Notes: generated from the letters alone by a model not told the origin. 64,000 nt of DNA from Pseudofabraea citricarpa (GCA_029641185.1 JAPWGK010000001.1:1996501-2060500), one strand, 5' to 3'. Positions 24,013-36,158 are shown, numbered from the stretch's first letter. Numbers and translations: made by a program.

Positions 24013-25376
24013 TCATAAGCTTGGCTTACTAGTCATAATTTTCTGTGCTTCTTTTAGTTGCTGGTGCAAATCCTCATCCCAGATCCAACTATATCTAGTC
24101 TCTAAGCGAGTCTTGATTTTTTCCATGTCGCTGCCGAGCTCGTGGTTGCCAAACTCATAGATGGAGCAAGCATCTCTGCTCGTCGTCACTACCCTTTGGC
24201 TCCTAGGTCTGCGGACAGCGTCATAAGCATGGAAGGCCTGTTCAATATCCTCGACGGAATCAATCTGGCCAAGCAGCCTCGAGAGCACATAGGCGTCCTC
24301 AATTGCCTGTCCAGCTCCCGCTCCTTGATGCGGGGTTGAGGCGTGAGCAGCATCGCCAAGCAAGGCCAAACGGCCCTTAAAGTATGTTGGCGCAGGCGGA
24401 TGGTCAAATAGAGCCCACACATCAGGCTTTTCCATCAGCTACGGAGCAGTCAGTGATCGCAGAAGAACCAGCCTAACTCTTTCTCACTTACTGATAGGAT
24501 CTCCTTTACACTATCGCCCCAGTCCTCGAAGTCCTTGAACATGTCCTGTTTCTTCATTGGTAGAACCCACTGGCTGTTGTTCCATTGGCCATCTGCTTTC
24601 TTCTGAAATGCCACCACGTTCATTGTCGCCCCCTTCTCGATGGGAAAGGTGAGAAGATGACCATTGTGGCCTAGGTACATTTGACTGTTCCGTGCAAGTT
24701 CGTCGCCAACCGCACCAACGGCCCTTTCCATGGGAATCAACCCACGATAGGCATATACTCCTGAGAACTCGGCGTGCGTGGCAGGGTGGTCTTCTCCAAG
24801 AAGGATTTGTCTCGTCCGCGCCTTCACCCCATCGCAGCCAATGACTGCATCTGCTTCAGCCGTAGACCCATCTTGAAATGTTAACAGCATCTTCTCCCCT
24901 TTCTTTTCGACCTTCTCTACTCGTTTACCGAACTCTGCGACTTCATCCGGCACTAACTTCACAAGCTCATCTAGAAAATGAGCCCTGTGGACTGAAGATT
25001 GACCGATATTACCAGCTTTGACCTCTGCGACCTTCTGGCCCTCTTTAGCTGGTGCACCGCCTTCGAAGCCCTTCCAACCATCGTCCTTCATGCCAATCCG
25101 GAAATCGAACCAGTTGGGCTGCTTTTCAGGCCACGCGTTTCTCGTCGCTCTCCGGTCATAGCCTTTCTTGATCTCCGGGTCTATAAGGGACATGGCGCGT
25201 ATGCTATTGGGCCCAAATGACACGCCTGCTCCGATCTCAGCAAATGCTGGGGCAGCCTCGTAAACCTTGCATGATATGTTTTGATGAAGAAGTCCTATGG
25301 TCATGCAGAGTCCTCCAATACCACCTCCACAAACGGCAACATGAAACGGTTTCTTTGGAATGTCGGTCGGTGCCAT
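24013..25376 (-). CDS. FAD-dependent monooxygenase (salicylate hydroxylase-like)
   Basis: Group A flavoprotein monooxygenase; family members hydroxylate aromatic acids using NAD(P)H and O2. Exons 25376..24492 and 24438..24013, 436 residues. The FAD-binding GxGxxG is seen as CGGGIGGL near residue 16, the DG motif as GCDGVKARTR near 180, and the GD motif as LLGDAAHASTPHQGAGAG near 325, in the right order and spacing. No signal peptide. The flanking genes are unrelated, so there is no cluster to point to a substrate; salicylate is only the closest well-known example. Confidence 0.88.
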
Positions 25377-26015
25377 GATGCGATGAAAGAATGGATCTTG
25401 AACTTAACAGGAAAGGCAGCAGGCTTATATACAAAGGAACAGAGGCTCTTTTCAAGCAACGGCATCTATGGAGACACACTGGAACGCGGAACTACCGGTG
25501 TTATGCAGCGCAAGTGTGCTTGTTCTCGAACCAAAGAGCGAACCTTGGAAACAGGCTGTTGATTGTAGGTCCTTGCCGTATCTCAGGTCCCGAGTGCGTT
25601 CCGTACATGAGGACCAGGATTTGCACCAAGGGGAGCCAGACCGGAAATGCAGGGATATACTCCACACAGCCAAGCAAACCTTTCCAATAGAGTGGAGGCG
25701 CCAATCAGTGCTCACCAATGGTCATGATGTCAAGGCACTACAGTAGGCGGGACATCCGCCACGAGTCGCTGGCGGAAGGGCGGAAGCTCTAAGATGTCTT
25801 CCCATGATACTTTGTGGTATTGTTTACTCTCCAAAAGATTTGTATTTGTGTATTTATTTCCAGCGATAAGCTCACTCATCCACCAGGTAGGCCTGATGAG
25901 GAGAGACACAACTTGGCATGGAACAAAATGCACAGTTGGTAGAATTGTTATTGGTCTGAGGTTTATCTACTTGTTGCGCCTTAGACTTAAGTCGTCAAGC
26001 TTGAGCTGTGCACTC
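25377..26015. other. Intergenic region, promoter side of the monooxygenase
   Basis: 639 nt with a few overlapping short frames on both strands, none with convincing composition or splice context. Nothing further seen. Confidence 0.45.
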
Positions 26016-26493
26016 TCACTGGGCATCCAACGTAAACGCAACATTGCCGCTTGAGGCCCCCCCAATGCAGATGCTTGAAAAGGTGCCAGTTGGGCAGACA
26101 GCTACGGCGGCCCTCACACACCCTTCCCATCTGCCTTTGCTGATATTGATCGTCGCTTCATCGTCCGTGGCCTTCAAGGTGAACCTCGCCGTGCCGGAGG
26201 AACCAGTGGTGGATGTAGGGGCGCCACCACATTTCGTGATTTTCCCTGCAATGCCCCCGCAGATTGCCAATTCAGCGACATTCTGATCGTGGAAGACAAT
26301 GTTCCTGTCTTCTGTTAGTCTCAGCCCACGGGCAGGTGCAGCCAAAGACTCACGCAGAGGAGTCGATGCACGTTGTTCCGGTAACCGAGTCGAGGTTGAC
26401 GCTCGTGGACGCGCGACTGATGAGCGACGATGGGTAAGCCTCTACGCTCACACAGGCTGCGAGCAGCACTGCGAGGATGTTTCCGGTATACAT
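26016..26493 (-). CDS. Small secreted cysteine-rich protein
   Basis: Exons 26493..26354 and 26304..26016, with a 49-nt intron ending GACTAAC(10)AG; 142 residues. The N terminus MYTGNILAVLLAACVSVEA is a typical signal peptide, with cleavage likely after Ala19 and a possible single-Arg processing point at Arg27. The mature part has six cysteines (42, 62, 72, 109, 117, 126), enough for three disulphides, many Gly/Ser/Thr, and little else. I recognise no domain. Length, secretion signal and even cysteine number fit the broad class of fungal small secreted proteins, some of which are effectors; that role is speculation here. Confidence 0.8.
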
Positions 26494-26961
26494 GTTATCG
26501 GGGGAGATGAGCTTCCTGGAAATTATAAATGGCCTCAAGCCGTCGATGAAGAATTTAATGAACGAATGAAAGAATGTGGTAAGGAAAGGAACGAACGGCA
26601 ACAATCACAGATTGTCTAGACGAGCAAAAGATACAAATAGAGGAACAAGGCCACGCGAGGTGCAAGAGAAAAGATCGGACGAACGTTTTATACCTCTTGG
26701 TGCTTGGTGCTTGTTGCTCCTCCCTCCTCCCTTGAGGACGATCATACTTGGCTGATGTGAGTCTGTGAGTCTGTGAGTCTGTGAGTCTGTGAGTCTGTGA
26801 GTCTGTGAGTCTGTGAGTTGTGAGTTTGAAACCGCGTTCCCGCGTTTCACCCAGGGTCGTCTCCACGTGATCTCGCGTGTCGTGTGCGTGTCGCCTCGGC
26901 CCAACAGCCCTCCTGGTATCATCAGCTCCTACTTCGTGTCTAAGAGGTAACCTCGCCCATC
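26494..26961. promoter_or_regulatory. Divergent promoter, secreted protein / WLM protease
   Basis: 468 nt. It holds an 8-bp minisatellite (26761-26816) and a CACGTG box at 26864-26869, about 95 nt before the WLM gene ATG. Confidence 0.5.
26761..26816. repeat. Minisatellite, seven perfect copies of GTCTGTGA
   Basis: Seven head-to-tail copies of an 8-bp unit without mismatch, preceded by a partial copy and followed by GTTG. Perfect identity suggests recent slippage, so copy number may vary between strains. Confidence 0.95.
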
Positions 26962-28911
26962 ATGCCCTTAGGCTACGAGAGGATCAACGAGAAGAGATCC
27001 ACTCCCAACAAGAACATCGTCTTCATCAAGCCGCGACCAGGTTCCGATGAAGCAAATTCAAGAGATTTCCTGGAAAGAATCGCTGCTCGTAAGTTAGGCT
27101 TACCCTGATTTACCCTGACCTTTCCTTTCCACCTCCAAGTCTACTCCTACATACAGATGACTCTGAGACCCACTGTGGTCTTGGCCCATGGTTGCTAACT
27201 TATAAATTATTTCAGAATGTGTCCCCATCATGAACAAGCACCACCTTAGCGTGGTCTCGGTCGAGGAGTATGAACCAAACTTGGAGTTCTGGGGTGAGTA
27301 TGGGTTGGGTTCTGAGTATCGAAACCTATCTAACCAGCGTCACAGGAAGGAACTTCAACAATGGAGAGTGAGAACAACGATTTCCATAATTATTCTCCAG
27401 CCCCCCAGCTAATTTGGGTGGCCTAGAGTAATCCAGCTCGTTTTGAAGTCACCTTCGACAGGACGATGGCTTCCCTTTAAATTTGTTCAAATGGTCATGA
27501 TGCATGAACTTGCGCATTGCAAGCAAATGAATCACTCCAAGGCATTCTGGAAAGTACGGAACGACTACTCCACCGAGATGAAAGCTCTATGGGCAAGAGA
27601 GTATACCGGCGATGGCCTTTGGGGTCGTGGACTGCTGCTTGAGAATGGTGCATTTTCTCAGGAGGACCTTGGAAATGATGAAGTTCTTCCTGAAAATCTT
27701 TGTGGTGGGACTTTCAAATCGCGACGTGGGAAGAAGCGAAAGCTTCGGCCCAAAATTACCTACAAAGAGAGGCAGGAAACGAGAATCAAGAAGAAGTTCG
27801 GAATAAATGGTATGGTTCTAGGTGCAGATGAAGAAGTAAAGGCGAACCTGGAGAAGGGCAAGAGAGGTTCAGGCAAACCTCGTGTAGCTGGCAGTACGAG
27901 AGGAAGAGAGTAAGCCGAGCAATGATCTCCTCGACTCATCTTCAGATAGGCTAGGCATCTATCTTTGTTGTCAGGCAACTTGCATTTACTGCCAACGCCG
28001 CTTTTCTGCCCACAGAGACACGGCTGGCATGAGATAGCACTTCTCGTGTGTGCCTCATTGTGTTTACTTGGCTTGATACTGCTGGACGTGGAATTTCTTT
28101 CTTTTTTGGTGGGGTTCATGGGCATTGTATTTTGTTTTTTATGAGCCTCTATAAGCCGATTTATGCTGACATATGATGTAGGTTACGTGCTGCTGCTGCT
28201 ATGGCAAGGTTTGACTGCAAGAAAGAAAAAGAGCTGGTGACTGATAGCGAGACGGAAAGTGAGGACGAAAAAGAAATTTCTGTTAAGACAGAATCTGATG
28301 ACGCTCTTGATATTGACGGCAAAATACTGCTCGATTCTGATGGCCATGGTATGGTCAAAGTCTGCGAGGAGGATGAACCTTTAACCCTTGACGCGCAAAC
28401 CGAATTATCAGAGCTTCAGAGCCTCCATACACCCGCAGGTGGTAAAACAAGGCAGGACGAACAGTTTGGGGTGTTATTAAAAGCGGCAAACCCATGTTGG
28501 TCCTTTCGAACTCTGAAAAAGGAGAAAATAGCCAACCCCATCTCAAGTGCTAGTCAGAGTAGTGACATCGAGCACGTCCTTGCTTCTGAGCAGCTGTCGA
28601 GTATAGAAGGTTCTTCGAAAAACTTGATAAGTGCTTGCACCGTTAAAACCAGTAACAGTTTCGAGGTTATTGAGAGGCAAGAGGATGACGTTACTACCAC
28701 AAAGACTACAGCAGTGCTATTCTCTTGCCCTGTCTGTTCGACTGGCAATGTTAAATCGGCCTTGACTTGTACAATCTGCTCACATGTTCTAAAAGCTGAC
28801 TTGGTCGTGGGAGCATGGAACTGTACAAGTATATCATGTGAGGGCAGCACTTTTATAAACGCCGGGGACTATGGAGTCTGTCAGGTTTGTGGCGCCAGGA
28901 AGAAGATTTAA
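26962..28911 (+). CDS. WLM-domain metalloprotease (Wss1 family)
   Basis: Zinc protease of the family that in yeast removes DNA-protein crosslinks. Exons 26962..27088, 27216..27293, 27346..27367, 27427..27909, 28182..28911; 479 residues. The third exon is 22 nt. The active site is HELAH at 102-106 with a third zinc ligand His112 (HELAHCKQMNHSKAFW). A basic linker and GRELRAAAAMARF follow, joined across a 272-nt intron. The C terminus carries four CxxC-like pairs (CPVC, CTIC, CQVC and a looser CTSISC) that look like zinc ribbons. The middle is acidic and Ser-rich. Downstream of the protease, partner-binding motifs are likely but not identified. Confidence 0.9.
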
Positions 28912-29587
28912 CAGCCACATCCACTCGCTTTATGATGACTATGTTGTACATGCTACACAAATAAACTCTATAGCTTCGTCGGTATAGAATGCTAGTAACT
29001 CACTTTTTGTTCTGCTCACAATCCGTAGTATTGATTAGAATGTAGTCTGGACCAGGGAGTTGACTACATACATCTAGTAACACTTGCGTCCTTAATGTTC
29101 CTGAAGTATTTTTGGTGAACTCATTGGCACATTGGTAAGCCGATGGCAAACACTCCGTTCTGGAGCTTGCTATAAGACTAGGAGTCTTATAGACCTGAGA
29201 ATTGTAGACCAACTAAAACAAGAATACCTCCATACAAAAAAGCTTTTGATCGTGAATCCGTCTGTTGCTCCTGAGACTGGCGCAGCGCCTCCAAATCGAC
29301 CTGGTTCTCCGCCAACGCATGCTCGCTATAGATGACCGTAGAATCATGGGCACGTATGTTGGGAAAGCCTCTCCCCCCTCCAGCGTGATTAATATGCCTG
29401 GGAGGCTATATCTATCTGGGAAATATAAAAAGCAAAGTATAGGACGCTACACTGCAAAGGCAATCACTTTGAAGAGCTTTAACTATAAACACTACCAATG
29501 TATTGGAGATTTATATGCTAGGTATGTAGCTTATTTTCTTCTTCTATGCAGCGGAGCTTCAAACAGGGGGACACACTACATGTATGG
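28912..29587. other. Intergenic region between convergent genes
   Basis: 676 nt between the WLM and kelch genes, with no gene seen. It contains one strong perfect hairpin at 29170-29192. Confidence 0.45.
29170..29192. repeat. Perfect short inverted repeat (10-bp arms, 3-nt loop)
   Basis: CTATAAGACT and AGTCTTATAG flank AGG. The stem is fully paired. It sits in intergenic DNA after the WLM gene; function unknown. Confidence 0.9.
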
Positions 29588-31846
29588 CTACCTTCTCCTT
29601 CCTACACCACCACTAGCGTCACCCTTCTCGGTCAGTGTTACAACCTCTCCAATGCCAGCAGCGTCTTGTTCATCTTCCAAGGCAGTAATTTCTTCTCTGC
29701 AGTCCCACCACTTCTCCTCGCTCATTTCAAAGGCCCTGGTCTTGATCTCCTTTACGTTCAATGTCTCTGGCTGAATCCCCTTCCACCTGAGACTTGTCAT
29801 GAGTGCTTCTTGCCACTCGTTACCCGTCCTAGAGAAGAAATCACGTCTGCTCTCAAAGGGTCGCGGATGAGGTAAGTTATCCTCTGTAGATGCCGAGTCT
29901 TCAGGAGTATCGTCGAATGTAGAGGATGTAGTCATAGCGGTATTGTCAGCAACATCGTCATCGCCTGAAGGGGCCATCTTGTCTTTTCGCTTGGAGTTTC
30001 TGTTACTTTGTGTATGCAGAGACTTCTCCAAGGAGACGTCCATATTTTTGTTTTCGTCCTCGTCGTCGTCGTCGTCGTCACCGTCGTCGTCATCTTCATC
30101 ATTGCTATCGTCCTCGTCCTCGCTATCTTCATCATCACTCCCAAGCCAATTTTCAAGCTCTCTCCGGAATATCTGCTTCACGCCGTCCAACTTTCCGAGA
30201 TCCACAGCGAACATCTCATCAAATGTATATTCGCGGTCTCCCTTTTCAAAAGTGCCACCATATATGTAAAGTACATCATCTTGGACTGCGAGCTGAGCAT
30301 TAAATCTTGGGTGAGGAAATTCCAGAAGAACCTCCTTTGCCACTAACTTATTCTCTTCGGAGACTTCGGCAGGCTTGTTGAGCTCCATATCCTCAGCGTC
30401 CGCGAGTGATTTTCCTTTCTCCAAGGCAGCCAAGTTCCGCAATAACTCATCCTCGTTTGCCTGACCTCTTCCTCGACGTCCACTCCTCTCATTAGGCTGG
30501 GCTTTTCGCTGGTGGGCCCTGGGTTTCCGTAATGACAATGGGAAATAGCGGTTTCTCTCGATATTCCACGCAAATAGGTTGTTGAAAAATTCGCTGTCAA
30601 TACCCTCTTCACTTTCTTCGACATCATGAACTCCCCCAAACACAATACCACGGCCTTTGTGGTAAGCCATGGTAGCACCAGCTCTAACCGGATTTGGGAT
30701 ATTGGCAGGCTTCTTCCTGCGTTCCCAACGTACCGTTGGTGGAGTATTTGGCACAGCGTTGACATCCGGCTGGGTAACCTTGAGATAAAAACAATCTTGA
30801 TGCACCATAGGTTTTAGGATGCTTCTATTGGCTTGACCACCACCTTTAGTTTGTTTTCCTGATACGGTTGCCTTCACTCGTGAATATCCCCCGAAGAGCA
30901 CTGCTCCCGACTCATGTGGTAGGAAAGAGAAAGAGGAGCGGGCGTCAGGCTTCTGGTTGGCAAGAGGCAAGGCAGGACTATGCCAGACAAAACTCTGCGT
31001 GTCGTAGACCCAAAGATCGGCAAGATACTTTGTCGTTTGAGAGGTATCTTGAAACCCTCCAAACAAGATGATGTAGTTCTTGAAGTAGGCCATTCTGTGC
31101 CCACTCCGGGCGGGAGGTCCCTTTCCTTTGAACTCTATCCTTGTCCATTCTCTTGAAGAGGGTTCAAATCTCCAGAACTAAGGGAGTTAGTTGGAGGTTG
31201 AGTAGTTCAGAGGAACATTACATACGTCGTTGTAGTGATAGAATGTGCCTTGCTTAGGGGAGGAGAACCTGCATACAGCAACTAGCAATCAGCAACTAGC
31301 AATTCGCATTGAGGCTCGTTATATTAGCTGCATGAGAAGCGCAACTAGCAAGCCAGCATCACAAAAGAGAAGATATTGATTGCCCACTCACTCTCCACCG
31401 AACATGTACAAGCCTCCAGCATTTCCTCCGCGGCACCAGGCATGACCCGAGCGCGGGAGGGGGGAATTCGGACTCGTGATAACCCTCCACTCGTCACGAT
31501 CGATAAGATAGACATATAGATCATTGAAGAAGGTCGCCAAGGCGCCATTGAAATACTCTCCGCCGAAAAGGAAGAGCTCGTTCGAACTTGCGGGTGATGC
31601 AATAATGGTAGCTGATGCTCGAGGCCTAGGAGGCTCACACGGAGTTTCTGTGACCTTCAAGAACTGTTCTTGCTTCCTTGCATACTCAGCGAGCACGGCA
31701 TCTAGGTCGACATCCTCAGCATCGCTATCGTCCGCCTTGGACGCCTTGGCTTTCTCCTTCTTCTGTCCCTTCTTCTCCTGCTTCGATTTCTTCTCGGCGA
31801 GCTTTGCTTTCTTGCCCTCGCTTTTGGCCTTCTTATCCTTCGCCAT
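29588..31846 (-). CDS. KEL3: Kelch-repeat protein (Kel3/KLHDC4 type)
   Basis: Exons 31846..31392, 31268..31226, 31177..29588; 695 residues. After a Lys-rich N terminus (AKDKKAKSEGKKAK) come kelch blades recognisable by paired Gly and Trp/Tyr: LFLFGGEYFNG, GLYMFGGEFSSPKQGTFYHYND, YIILFGGFQDTS, AVLFGGYSR, GIVFGGVHD, LYIYGGTFEKG. A very acidic Asp/Glu tract (near 30080-30150) and a C-terminal DUF4110-type region with Trp-Trp (EEKWWDCREEI) complete it, the plan of yeast Kel3 and human KLHDC4. Molecular role poorly known. The first intron (123 nt) has CAACTAGCA repeats. Confidence 0.92.
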
Positions 31847-32059
31847 GACGGTGTTGTAGCTGAGTGCAGGTGTTCAATTGCAACTGCACTTGCAATTTCA
31901 ACATCAAGTCACGGGACGGACGATATTGGGTGCGTGGGAGTGGAGTGGGATTTGCGTCGGGGATTTCGCCTATCGCGGAAGAAAAGATTGGCCGGGTGAA
32001 GCGTATGTAAATCCTACTACTGGGTGGAACGTAGAAGTAACAGCGTCTCGCAGGCACAC
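31847..32059. promoter_or_regulatory. Compact divergent promoter KEL3 / S33 hydrolase
   Basis: Only 213 nt separate the two start codons, so both transcripts must share control DNA. No obvious box. Confidence 0.5.
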
Positions 32060-33547
32060 ATGACCATCATGGCTTTTGCGCGTTTGCTGGAGACGAAGAC
32101 GCATCTGATTCCGGGCAGGCTGAGGGTCTCCGAACTCCGCTTCGAGGTTCCCAAGGACTACTCCAACCCTTCATGCGGTACCATCCAGATCTTCGCTCGT
32201 AGCGTCACGAGACACGAGGCACCCGCTGCTCCTCTTTCCAACGAGGAGGCTCACTCCAAGTCCCAGAAGCCATGGTTTGTCTACCTGCAGGGCGGCCCAG
32301 GCAGTGGTTGTCCTCCCCCTCAAAACTACCCCTTGACCAATGTTGTCCTTGACAAAGGATACCAAATGCTTTACATGGACCAGCGCGGCACTGGCCTGTC
32401 AACACCAGTGTCAGCTGCTACCCTCGCACTGCAAGGCGATGCCCAGCAGCAAGCTGATTACCTGAAGCTATTCCGAGCCGACAACATTGTCAGGGACGCC
32501 GAAGCAATCCGGAAGACATTGACCAGAGATTATCCAAATGGGCTTAAGAAGTGGAGTATATTTGGACAGTCTTATGGCGGTTTCTGTGCCCTCACCTATC
32601 TTTCCAGGTCTCCTCAGGGCCTACGAGAAGTGTATGTGCCCCCAGAAGCCCCAGTTTCCTGATTTTAGGAACTGGACACGTTTCTATGCGTCTCTACAAG
32701 ACTGACTGGAAGAAGATTTACGGCAGGTGGACTAGCACCCGTTGGCTACAGTGCAGAGGAGGTATATAGAGCCACCTACCGAAAGGTAATAGAGCGAAGC
32801 AGGGCGTACTACTCGAAGTACCCTGAAGATATTGATGCCGTACACAACCTCGCCTTCTATATCAAGAGCAAGGGGGGCATTCAACTTCCATCGGGGGCCA
32901 CTCTTACTGTCCGTGGGTTTTTGACGCTCGGCAGATCTTTGGGTATGCACGGTGGCATCGACATAGTACATGATCATGTTTATCGAATGAAGTCGGATCT
33001 GGAACAGTTCGAGTTCATTGCCAGGCCAACCCTATCTGCTCTGGAAAGCTCTCTAACCTTGGACGATACGGTCATCTATGCTATCCTTCACGAAGCAATT
33101 TACTGCGAAGGTGTCGCATCTAATTGGGCCGCTGATCGTGTAGGCAAGACACTGAAGGAATTCCAATGGTTGTCACCGACCCCTGGCCCCCCTTCCGCTG
33201 TCAGAGAGACTCCGCTCTACTGGTCTGGTGAGATGATATTTCCCTTTATGTTTGAGAACTCTCGGGAGCTGGAGAAGCTTCGACCAGCAGCCGAAATACT
33301 TGCAGAGTATTCTGAGTGGCCCCCACTATATGACGAGTGGCAACTTGCAAAGAACGAGGTCCCTGTCTATGCGGCTACATACTTCGAAGATATGTATGTG
33401 GATTTCGGGCTAGCACAAGAAACAGTAAAAAAGGTAAGGAACTGCAGACAATTCATCACCAATGCTATATATCATGACGGTGCCAGGACCAGGAATGAGG
33501 AAGTAATGAAACAGCTCTTCGCTTTGAGGGATGATAGTATTGATTAA
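32060..33547 (+). CDS. Prolyl aminopeptidase-like serine hydrolase (S33)
   Basis: Alpha/beta-hydrolase expected to cleave N-terminal proline from peptides. Exons 32060..32631 and 32716..33547, 467 residues. Oxyanion motif GGPGSG, then MDQRGTG, the nucleophile Ser171 in GQSYGG, and VFTAGGLAPV across the 84-nt intron, which only reads in frame with the acceptor at 32715. The C terminus has the YHDG block found around the catalytic His in this family. A second ATG at 32069 and an in-frame ATG at 32024 are alternative starts. No signal peptide, so probably cytosolic. Confidence 0.9.
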
Positions 33548-33857
33548 ACATGAATACCTAAGGGGATTTGCAAGAAAAGAGCTGGGGGGATATGGCTGCC
33601 TCCACATAGCAATGGTCGGCCTTCGTTCGTGGCATAATACTGTTAGATACTGAAGGGTAACTACAGCAAGAAAGCATACAAAAGCTATAAGAGTGATCCT
33701 AAACCGGGCTTGGTATTGCGATGATTAATGTACTGATAAGTCTGAAACTTGCGTCTCTATTGTGACCAACTCCAAGCTCATCTCCCGAGTTGCTAACGCC
33801 ATACTAATTCCTGAATTCAAAGCTTCCAACTCCATCCCATCCGTCCCTGGGGTATAT
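33548..33857. other. Convergent intergenic region
   Basis: 310 nt between the S33 hydrolase and SWC6 stops. Nothing seen beyond 3' UTR sequence. Confidence 0.45.
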
Positions 33858-34843
33858 TTAGGCTCCATACCTGGTGAAACATTCTTCTTGATGGACTCCT
33901 AAGCATTCCAAAGCACAAACTCTCCCGCCACATCTCGTGCACTTTACTCGACCCCAGTAACCGCAGACCTCACAGAACTGCCGTACTGGTCTTCTCCTAT
34001 CAGCTTCTGTCCATTCCCCTCGCGCCTCGTTGTAATTCAAGGGGGGTGCTGCTAGCAATTCCTCTAGGTCCTCAGGGGTCGGTATCTTAGGGACCTTTGA
34101 CACCAGCAACAGGTCAAGATCACCTGGGTGTGAGATGGGCGGAACTACGTTTTCGGAGGAAAGAACAGGAGCATCTATCATCATTATGTCCTGACCTGGC
34201 TCGGTCTTGACAGAGGTGGGAGTAGCGACCTGAGAAGGTGTCGATACTCTCCGGAGTGGAGTGGATGTCAGAGGGGCGTTGGGGTCTTTCTTCTTATGTG
34301 ACCTCTTTCCAGTGCTGGTAAGATGAGGGGTCGCTGTTCCTGAGCTTGCACGAAGTGCAGGAGTCACAGCGGCCAGCGATACTGGCTGTGACAAATTAGA
34401 CGCGAGCGCAGACAAAGCTTCAAAATCGGAGAGATGGTTCGCAAAGGTCTTCTGGGACTGTAGGATCTTCCGGACCCCCGGCGTGACCTTGCCATGGCTT
34501 ACTATTCAAGATATTAGCAACCTGTGGCCTATGCCATGCAATCATGACCACCAGACGAGAACACACCTCGGCCAGCATTATCGCGATGCCGGATTGGAAC
34601 TGGAATAGACACGTCACGATGATTTTCTCGCTCAAGAGCAGCCAATTCTCTGAGGATTTTTGCATCCTGCTTAGCCGTAGTTTCGTGCAAGCTTGCGTTG
34701 GGCTGCGCATTGCGAGCACGTTTGCGGGAGGAAGGTTGCGAGGCTGCAACAGAGGCATTTACTCCCGTATCTGGAACATATGCCCAACCTGGCGCAGGTG
34801 CCACCTTTGCAGTAAGCTCTTCTCTTACGCCGAAATTCAGCAT
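33858..34843 (-). CDS. SWC6: HIT zinc-finger protein, SWR1 complex subunit Swc6/Vps71
   Basis: Subunit of the SWR1 remodeller that exchanges H2A for H2A.Z. Exons 34843..34567 and 34501..33858, 306 residues. The N terminus (APGWAYVPDTG) and the block KVTPGVRKILQSQKTFANHL are shared by fungal Swc6 proteins; the latter reads only if the 65-nt intron is removed. The C terminus is a HIT finger: CEVC, CTRC, CALEC, H and C within 40 residues. The middle is Ser/Thr/Pro-rich and disordered. Confidence 0.9.
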
Positions 34844-35220
34844 TTTTGGGGCAACAGCATCGGAGGGGAGTGTACCAGCGGATGTGGTTGGCGATTAGCT
34901 GAACGTCGACCAGAGTTAAATTTCACGCGGGCTGAGACGAGGCCACAGCAGTCCAAAGTCACGCGTTTGCTGTTTAAGGTCATTCATACTGGCCCTGTCG
35001 CCCAACATCGATATCTTCTTCTATGCCGCGCAATTCATTGTCTTGCTAGGCAGAAATAAATTGCACGCCTGCTACACGGTGTTTTCTCTCGGCCCAGAGT
35101 GAGTCTTGCCTCCAAACCCATGACCTATCATACATGCAAGCCGCTGCTTGCTCACACCCAATTTGATGCTAGCATAAACACCATCACGATTTTCCCATTG
35201 CCCCCCCTCCATGAGCTGCT
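34844..35220. other. SWC6 promoter region
   Basis: 377 nt between the SWC6 start and the next minus-strand gene. No repeat or gene seen. Confidence 0.45.
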
Positions 35221-35757
35221 TCACTTTTTCTTTTCGAGCTCACCAAGCTTCTCCTCGAGCGTCTGCACATAACTATGGACTCGTTGTACCGAAGCTTGAA
35301 GGCTCTGGAAAAAGTCGTCAGAATTAATCTGGCGTTCGACTGGTGACTGATCACTTACATAGATATCCTCTGTCAAGAGCTCATTAGAGATCTTCGCCAT
35401 TGTCCTCAGTCAGTAGCCGTCCATGATATTCCTAATGCAAGCGCACCTTATATTCCTCCAGCACGTAGTAATAGACACCAGCTCCAGCCAACGTGCTGCC
35501 TAGTAGGAATCCGAATAACCTGATTGACATGCAAGGTCAGCCAACTACTGCCGTCTCGTATGACGTCTGCAAAATGGTCTTGAAACAGACAGAACCTACC
35601 CTCCTCTGAATGCGCCAACAGGTTTCCGAGCTGGCAAAGGGGTGGCAGCCTCAGCAAGTCTTGGTGAGGAGCTCTGGAAGCTCCGAGCTGCGCGGAAGGG
35701 CGCGGAGGGGGTTTTGGGCATAAATCGCACCGTCGGTAGGAAGATGCGCGACGCCAT
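35221..35757 (-). CDS. Small mitochondrial single-pass membrane protein, unknown function
   Basis: Exons 35757..35600, 35519..35447, 35391..35359, 35304..35221; 115 residues. The first 50 residues (Arg, Ser, Pro, no acids until Glu36) look like a mitochondrial presequence. One membrane segment follows (LFGFLLGSTLAGAGVYYYVL), then a short helical, charged tail (SYVQTLEEKLGELEKKK). The gene is short yet has three introns of 54-80 nt. I do not recognise the family. An in-frame ATG upstream exists but would lengthen only the presequence. Confidence 0.8.
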
Positions 35758-36158
35758 TGTGAAGTAGGGGGATAAGCTCAATCGGGAGACGAGCTTGACT
35801 GTGAGAATTGGGTGCCTTGTGAGCTGAACGTTGTGAATATGTACAGGCAATGTAGAGATCGAACGACAAGCTTGCGTTGCTTGCGCCTTGAGGCCCGAGG
35901 TTCGCTTGGTGGCGAGCCCCCGGAATGTTACCTGCCCGTGATCAATCACGGGGCCCCGTTCCATCATGGAAGCGCCAATCACAGGCTTGCTTTAGTCAAA
36001 TCGCCGTAGAGTCACGCCAACTGCAAGTCACATTCAGGTCAAGACGAGTTCAAAGAAAAAGCAAAGCCTCCATTTCCTGTCTGTCCGTGCAGGAATAGAT
36101 ACTACAGATAAAACAATTTTACTCCATGTGTTTTACAAGCCCGTCCGTGGTGCATCCC
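35758..36158. promoter_or_regulatory. Promoter of the small mitochondrial gene
   Basis: 401 nt. A CCAATCA element at 35975-35981 is a good match to the CCAAT box bound by the HapB/C/E complex, whose C subunit is encoded at 59.7 kb. The rest is PDI1 3' region. Confidence 0.45.

Noticed and set aside
26761..26816. CRISPR-like array
   Set aside because: Units are 8 bp with no spacers, in a eukaryotic genome; it is a simple minisatellite.
24013..28911. Secondary-metabolite cluster around the FAD monooxygenase
   Set aside because: No synthase, transporter, P450 or cluster regulator beside it; neighbours are a secreted protein and a repair protease.
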